Shown piece after piece: positions 60,081 to 64,000 of a DNA stretch of 64,000 nucleotides. The DNA lies in assembly GCF_014649695.1 (NCBI RefSeq), contig NZ_BMTN01000019.1:62001-126000 (forward strand), in the 5' to 3' direction. Position numbers and translations under genes: made by a program. The DNA is from Streptomyces kurssanovii. GTDB taxonomy: Bacteria > Actinomycetota > Actinomycetes > Streptomycetales > Streptomycetaceae. The notes under the pieces are model-generated. The model was not told where the DNA came from, did no database searches, and was given only the letters and a program-made list of their open reading frames with translations. Numbering within the stretch: position 1 is the stretch's first letter; each line of letters starts with the position of its first letter.

Positions 60081-60863
60081 ATGTCGTCCCTACGCCAAGC
60101 ACGCACCGGAGCCGGTCTGCGGCTGCTGAGGGCCGCGGTGTTCACCGCGGTCTGCGTCGTGCTGTCCGGGACAGGACACGTGCTCGCCGCCTGCCGGGCG
60201 GTCCCCCTGTGGACCCTGGCTTTCGGCCTCCTCGGGGTCTTCGTCGTCGTCCTGCCGTTCACCGGCAGGGAGCGTTCGCTGCCCGCGATCGCCGGAGTGC
60301 TCACCGCCGGGCAGCTCGCCCTGCACACGCTCTTCGCCACCGGCCAGGGTCACCTGAGGCTGGCGCCGACGGCCGACGACGCCCTGATCAGACTGGCGGC
60401 GAAGCTGGTGTGCGGAGCGGGGGCCTCCGCCATGAGCCCGGCGGAAGCCCGCCGCATCGTCACCATGGCGGGCATCGATCCGGCCGCCCACACGGCACAC
60501 ACGCACACCGCCCAGGCGGTGGCCACGCCGGAACTGCTGCCCTCGCTGCCCATGCTGCTCGGGCACCTGCTGGCGGCCGTCGCGACCGGACTGCTGATGC
60601 GCCGCGGCGACGCCGCGCTGTCACGGCTGATCCGGCTGTCGGCCGAATCGGCCCACGAGATCGTGCAGACCGCGTGGTTGCGCCCGTTGCGGGCCGCGCT
60701 GGTCCTGGTGCGCGCCCTGCGGGCCGGGCTTCAGCAGACGCCGCACGCCGGGCCGGGCCTCGCGCCGCCGGTGGACGGACCTCCCCTGCCCGGAGGGGTT
60801 CAGGAACTCCAGCACACGGTGATCAGGCGCGGGCCGCCGCCCGTATTCGTTCTCAGCGCCTGA
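60081..60863 (+). CDS. His-rich multi-pass membrane protein of the copper cluster
   Basis: A 260-residue membrane protein with about four to five hydrophobic segments (AAVFTAVCVVLSGTGHVLA, TLAFGLLGVFVVVLPF, AIAGVLTAGQLALHTLF, LLPSLPMLLGHLLAAVATGLLM). An exposed loop reads PAAHTAHTHTAQ, a His cluster able to bind metal. A polar, Pro-rich C-terminus follows. It lies immediately upstream of YcnI, Sco, PCuAC and CopCD genes, supporting a copper-related role; no family name recognised. Confidence 0.85.
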   Translation: MSSLRQARTGAGLRLLRAAVFTAVCVVLSGTGHVLAACRAVPLWTLAFGLLGVFVVVLPFTGRERSLPAIAGVLTAGQLALHTLFATGQGHLRLAPTADDALIRLAAKLVCGAGASAMSPAEARRIVTMAGIDPAAHTAHTHTAQAVATPELLPSLPMLLGHLLAAVATGLLMRRGDAALSRLIRLSAESAHEIVQTAWLRPLRAALVLVRALRAGLQQTPHAGPGLAPPVDGPPLPGGVQELQHTVIRRGPPPVFVLSA

Positions 60864-60958
60864 CGCGGCCCGCTCGACGGGAGTGGTGCCGCGGTGTCCG
60901 CGCACACCTGTGTGGTGCCGGCACACCTCACTTCTCCTCCACCGTGGAGCTTTCTGTC

Positions 60959-61705
60959 ATGAACGTTTCCCGTATCGCCGCCGCGTCCGCCGTCGCCGCC
61001 GCCTCGGTGCTGATGTTCTCCGGCGCCGCCTTCGCGCACGTCGGAGTCCAGCCGCAGGGCGAGGCCGCCAAGGGCGGTTACGCGGTCGTCAACGTCAAGG
61101 TGCCGAACGAGCGCGACAACGCCTCGACCGTCAAGGTCGAGGTCAACCTGCCGGCAGAGCACCCCCTGTCGTCCGTGATGCCGCAGCCCGTGCAGGGCTG
61201 GAAGGTCACCGTCGACAAGTCCAAGCTGGACAAGCCCCTCGAGGTCCACGGCAAGCAGATCACCGAAGCGGTCACCAAGGTCACCTGGACCGCGGACGGC
61301 GGCAAGATCGGGCCGGGTCAGTTCCAGCAGTTCCCGCTCTCCCTCGGCCCGCTGCCCGAGGACGCCGACCAGATGGTGTTCAAGGCCATCCAGACGTACG
61401 ACAACAAGGAGGTCGTGCGCTGGATCGAGGAGCCCGTGGAGGGTGGCGAGGAGCCCGAGGCCCCCGCGCCCGTCCTCAAGCTGTCGGCCGCCGGCGACGA
61501 CCACCACGGCGCGGGCGCGACCGGTGCCGCCGCCGGGGACGACGCCAAGGCCTCGGACCACAAGGAGACGGACGCCACGTCGTCCGCTTCCACCTCCGCC
61601 GACAGCAGTGACTCCACCGCACGCATCCTTGGTGTCGTCGGCATTCTCGTCGGTGCCGCGGGCGTGGCCTTCGGCGTGCTCGCCGGACGTCGCCGCTCGG
61701 CCTGA
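60959..61705 (+). CDS. YcnI family copper-binding protein
   Basis: A 248-residue exported protein. Signal peptide NVSRIAAASAVAAASVLMFSGAAFA, giving a mature N-terminus beginning His-Val-Gly (HVGVQPQGEAAKGGYAVVNVKVPNE), a feature of the YcnI/DUF1775 domain in which the N-terminal His and a Trp region bind copper. A Ser/Asp/His-rich stalk (DDHHGAGA...) and a C-terminal transmembrane helix with RRR anchor it (ILGVVGILVGAAGVAFGVLAGRRRSA). Located in the extracytoplasmic space. Confidence 0.93.
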   Translation: MNVSRIAAASAVAAASVLMFSGAAFAHVGVQPQGEAAKGGYAVVNVKVPNERDNASTVKVEVNLPAEHPLSSVMPQPVQGWKVTVDKSKLDKPLEVHGKQITEAVTKVTWTADGGKIGPGQFQQFPLSLGPLPEDADQMVFKAIQTYDNKEVVRWIEEPVEGGEEPEAPAPVLKLSAAGDDHHGAGATGAAAGDDAKASDHKETDATSSASTSADSSDSTARILGVVGILVGAAGVAFGVLAGRRRSA

Positions 61706-61741
61706 CCGGCCCCGTACCGAACCGCTTTGAAAGAGAACCCC

Positions 61742-62440
61742 ATGCACAACCCCAAGAGCGACGGGGAGCCCCGCCGCAGCCGGCGAGCGCCGCTGGTCGC
61801 GGCGCTCGCCGTCACGGCCGCGTTCGCCGTGGCGGCGGGCTTCGCCGTCACCCAGAACGACTCGGGTGACGACAGCCCTGTCAGTCAGGTCTCCGCGGAG
61901 GCGAAGACGAAGGCCGCGACGGTGCTCACGCAGCCGTACACCAAGCCGGATCTCGTGCTGACCGACACCAGCGGCAAGAAGTTCGACCTGCGCGAGCGGA
62001 CCAAGGGCCGGCCGACGCTGATCTACTTCGGCTACACGCACTGCCCGGACGTCTGCCCCCTGACGATGAGCAACCTCTCCATCGCCAGGAAGCAGCTGCC
62101 CGAGGCCGACCAGGACAAGCTCCAGGTCGTCTTCGTCACCACCGACCCCGAGCGGGACACCGCGGCCGAGCTCGCCAAGTGGCTGCCCAGCGCGGGCGAC
62201 CCGTCCTTCATCGGACTGACCGGCGACTTCCCGACCATCCAGGCGGGCGCGCGGCAGATCGGCATCGGCATCGACGCCCCGAAGAAGGAGAAGAACGGCA
62301 CCGTCACGTCCATGCACGGCGCCCAGGTCGTCGCCTTCTCCCCGAAGACGGACCAGGGCTACGTCCTGTACAGCGAGAACACCACGGCGGACGAATGGGC
62401 CGCGGACCTGCCGGAGCTGATCAAGGGCGAGAAGCCGTGA
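61742..62440 (+). CDS. Sco1/SenC-family copper chaperone
   Basis: A 232-residue membrane-anchored thioredoxin-fold protein. N-terminal helix RAPLVAALAVTAAFAVAAGFAV, then the Cu site CPDVCP (in LIYFGYTHCPDVCPLTMSNL) and the third ligand His in VTSMHGAQVVAF. Sco proteins deliver Cu to the CuA centre of cytochrome oxidase. ATG 61742 lacks a strong ribosome site but is 37 bases after the YcnI stop. The next gene overlaps its stop (GTGA). Confidence 0.95.
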   Translation: MHNPKSDGEPRRSRRAPLVAALAVTAAFAVAAGFAVTQNDSGDDSPVSQVSAEAKTKAATVLTQPYTKPDLVLTDTSGKKFDLRERTKGRPTLIYFGYTHCPDVCPLTMSNLSIARKQLPEADQDKLQVVFVTTDPERDTAAELAKWLPSAGDPSFIGLTGDFPTIQAGARQIGIGIDAPKKEKNGTVTSMHGAQVVAFSPKTDQGYVLYSENTTADEWAADLPELIKGEKP

Positions 62441-62886
62441 CCCGACGCGTCCGTACCGCCGTCGTCGCCGTCGCGCTGGGCGTGGGCCTGGCCCTCGGCG
62501 GCTGCTCGTCCGACAGCGGACCCGAGTTGAAGGTCAGTGGCGGCTTCGTGCCGCAGCCCGTCGGCGACATGGCCGCCGGATTCCTGACCGTCGAGAACGA
62601 CGGCGGCAGCGCGGACAAGCTCACCTCGGTCACCAGCACGATCTCCGACGACGTCACGATCCACGAGACGAAGGACCAGAAGATGCGGGAGGTGACGTCC
62701 TTCGACATCCCGGCCGGCGGCGAGCTCGACCTCGAACGTGGTGGCAGCCACATCATGTTCATGGCCCTCAAGCAGCAGCCGAAGCAGGGCGAGAAGGTCT
62801 CCGTCGAGCTGCACTTCGAGAAGTCGGAGTCGATCAAGGTCGAGCTCCCCGTGAAGGAGACCACCCACAACCCGCAGAAGCACTGA
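62437..62886 (+). CDS. PCuAC-type periplasmic/extracellular copper chaperone lipoprotein
   Basis: A 149-residue lipoprotein: TRRVRTAVVAVALGVGLALGGCSSD with lipobox LGGC. The PCuAC domain has GFVPQPVGDMAAGFLTVENDGGSADKLTSV, the Met/His copper motif region TIHETKDQKMREVTSF and HIMFMALKQQPKQGEKVSVELHFE. GTG 62437 overlaps the Sco stop by four bases. In S. lividans the corresponding ECuC protein passes copper to Sco; this pair fits that model. Confidence 0.94.
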   Translation: MTRRVRTAVVAVALGVGLALGGCSSDSGPELKVSGGFVPQPVGDMAAGFLTVENDGGSADKLTSVTSTISDDVTIHETKDQKMREVTSFDIPAGGELDLERGGSHIMFMALKQQPKQGEKVSVELHFEKSESIKVELPVKETTHNPQKH

Positions 62887-62905
62887 GCATCGAGGGACTG
62901 ATCAG

Positions 62906-64000
62906 ATGATGACAGCCACCGCCCCGCGCTTCGGACGGTTCCCGGTCCGGGTGCTGCTCGCCGTGACCGTGCTGGTGGGCACGCTCCTCGGCGCGCTGCT
63001 GGCCGGCGCGAGCCCCGCGGCGGCACACGCCGCGCTGACCGGGAGCAATCCGAAGGACGGGGCGGTGGTGGCCACCGCGCCCAAGGAGGTCACCCTGACC
63101 TTCTCCGAGCAGATCGCCATGGGCGACGACTCGATCCGGGTCCTGGAGCCGAGTGGCAAGCGCGCCGACACCGCCAAGGTCCGCGACCTCGGCACCGGAG
63201 GCACCGTCGTCTACGGCGTCGACCTCCACGCCGGCCTGCCCGACGGCACGTACACCGTCGCCTGGAAGGCCGTCTCCGCCGACAGCCATCCGGTAGCCGG
63301 GGCCTTCACCTTCTCCATCGGCGCCCCTTCCAGCACCACGGTCGCCCTGCCGGAGGAGCAGGCCGGCGGCGGGATCGTCGGCTTCCTGTACGGCGTCGCG
63401 CGTTACGTCGCGTACGCCGGTTTCGTCCTGCTCGTCGGCGGCGCGGCGTTCGTGCTGCTGTGCTGGCAGCGAGGTGCGGCGGTACGGCCGGTGCAGCGCC
63501 TGGTCGTGCACGGATGGGTGGCCATGACCGCGTCCACCCTCGCCATGCTGCTGCTGCGAGGGCCCTACACCACCTCCGGCAGCCTCTCCGACGTCCTCGA
63601 CCTCGGGGCGCTGCCCGCTGTTCTCGAGACCAAGACGGGGGCGGCTCTCGTCTCACGGCTGCTGCTGCTCGGGGCCGCCGCGCTGTTCGTGGCCGTCCTG
63701 TTCGGCGCCTTCGCGAAACGTGAGGAGGGGGCCGAGAAGAAGGACCTGAGCTTCGGACTCGCCATCGGCGGCACGGTCGTGGCGGCCGGGATCGCCGCGA
63801 CCTGGGCACTGTCCGAGCACGCCTCCACGGGCATCCAGTCGGCGGTCGCGATGCCCGTCGACGTGCTGCACCTGCTGGCCGTCGCCGTCTGGCTCGGCGG
63901 CCTCGCCACGCTGCTGGCCGCTCTCTACCGGTCGGCGGCGGTCGAACGCCGCGCGGTCCGGCGGTTCTCCACCGTCGCCTTCACCAGCGTCGTGGTGCTG
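62906..64000 (+). CDS. CopC-CopD fusion copper protein (3' end beyond window)
   Basis: A protein truncated by the window edge after about 365 residues. The signal peptide ends ASPAAA, exposing a His-Ala-Ala mature start (HAALTGSNPKDGAVVATAPKEVTLTFSEQI), as in copper-binding CopC, and the second ligand pair lies in WKAVSADSHPVAGAFTF. A CopD membrane domain follows, with five hydrophobic helices seen so far (LYGVARYVAYAGFVLLVGGAAFVLL ... VDVLHLLAVAVWLGGLATLLAAL). ATG 62906 follows CGAGGGA. Probably copper uptake or tolerance. Confidence 0.93.
   Translation, partial: MMTATAPRFGRFPVRVLLAVTVLVGTLLGALLAGASPAAAHAALTGSNPKDGAVVATAPKEVTLTFSEQIAMGDDSIRVLEPSGKRADTAKVRDLGTGGTVVYGVDLHAGLPDGTYTVAWKAVSADSHPVAGAFTFSIGAPSSTTVALPEEQAGGGIVGFLYGVARYVAYAGFVLLVGGAAFVLLCWQRGAAVRPVQRLVVHGWVAMTASTLAMLLLRGPYTTSGSLSDVLDLGALPAVLETKTGAALVSRLLLLGAAALFVAVLFGAFAKREEGAEKKDLSFGLAIGGTVVAAGIAATWALSEHASTGIQSAVAMPVDVLHLLAVAVWLGGLATLLAALYRSAAVERRAVRRFSTVAFTSVVVL

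Overview
The window is a 64 kb stretch of a high-GC actinobacterial chromosome, almost certainly Streptomyces. The evidence is the extreme third-position GC bias, frequent GTG and TTG starts, the dnaX/SRP-RNA/tRNA-Ser neighbourhood, a tandem pair of SigF/SigN-type sigma factors, a Streptomyces subtilisin-inhibitor-like gene and many streptomycete families (DUF5926, DUF5959, ECF42 sigma, LAL regulator, Sco/PCuAC/CopCD copper genes). It looks like core chromosome with small accessory patches, not a plasmid, prophage or biosynthetic cluster. No CRISPR array, rRNA operon, transposase or integrase was found.

Layout. 1-2.5 kb: dnaX (truncated by the window edge), SRP RNA and tRNA-Ser(GGA). 2.9-9.6 kb: a lysyl-oxidase-like secreted protein, a DGPF/ECF42 sigma pair, an HhH-GPD glycosylase-like protein, a secreted M28 peptidase and a small conserved protein. 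9.7-12.8 kb: LytR_C protein, upp, a small basic protein, the TadA-associated protein, tadA and tRNA-Ser(CGA). 12.77-14.87 kb: a minimal island carrying one secreted FG-GAP protein, bracketed by the tRNA-Ser 3' end and a displaced copy of it. 15.2-19 kb: a small membrane protein, Dabb protein, sigF, sigN, a lipoprotein and a small membrane protein. 19.2-23.7 kb: MarR, a multidrug-type MFS exporter with carboxypeptidase-regulatory-like repeats, a YceI protein carrying the same domain type, and a broken PPOX/F420 gene. 23.7-26.2 kb: a TetR-MFS pair with three candidate operators. 26.2-32.3 kb: a glycosyltransferase remnant, a response regulator lacking its phospho-acceptor Asp, a giant LuxR (LAL) regulator and a secreted subtilase. 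32.5-36.9 kb: minisatellite, amidohydrolase, DUF2797, then a second tRNA-bracketed segment (lipoprotein and DUF5959 next to tRNA-Arg), and tRNA-Ser(GCT). 37-41.7 kb: an SSI-family inhibitor and a 1352-residue degenerate PAS/histidine-kinase/receiver protein. 41.8-47.7 kb: acyl-CoA ligase, SigE-family sigma, a thiolase-like lipid-transfer protein, a MaoC-DUF35-MaoC fusion and a small secreted protein. 47.9-59.9 kb: two primase/polymerase-like proteins, tRNA-Ser(TGA), an HtrA protease, GDPD, two RsbW-like ATPases, DUF5926, a PP2C-like protein and aminopeptidase P. 60-64 kb: a copper-handling cluster (His-rich membrane protein, YcnI, Sco, PCuAC, CopCD) running off the end.

How the genes work together. 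The window is rich in regulation and cell-envelope functions. It holds four sigma factors, a LAL regulator, MarR and TetR repressors with visible operators, two RsbW-like kinases and a PP2C-like protein that could belong to partner-switching networks, and secreted proteases beside an SSI-like protein. Several signalling proteins have lost canonical catalytic residues: the response regulator, the hybrid kinase, the PP2C-like protein and one primase-like protein. Two integrase-less segments bracketed by tRNA 3' duplications are the clearest unusual mobile-type features. All assignments come from reading motifs; no database search was run.
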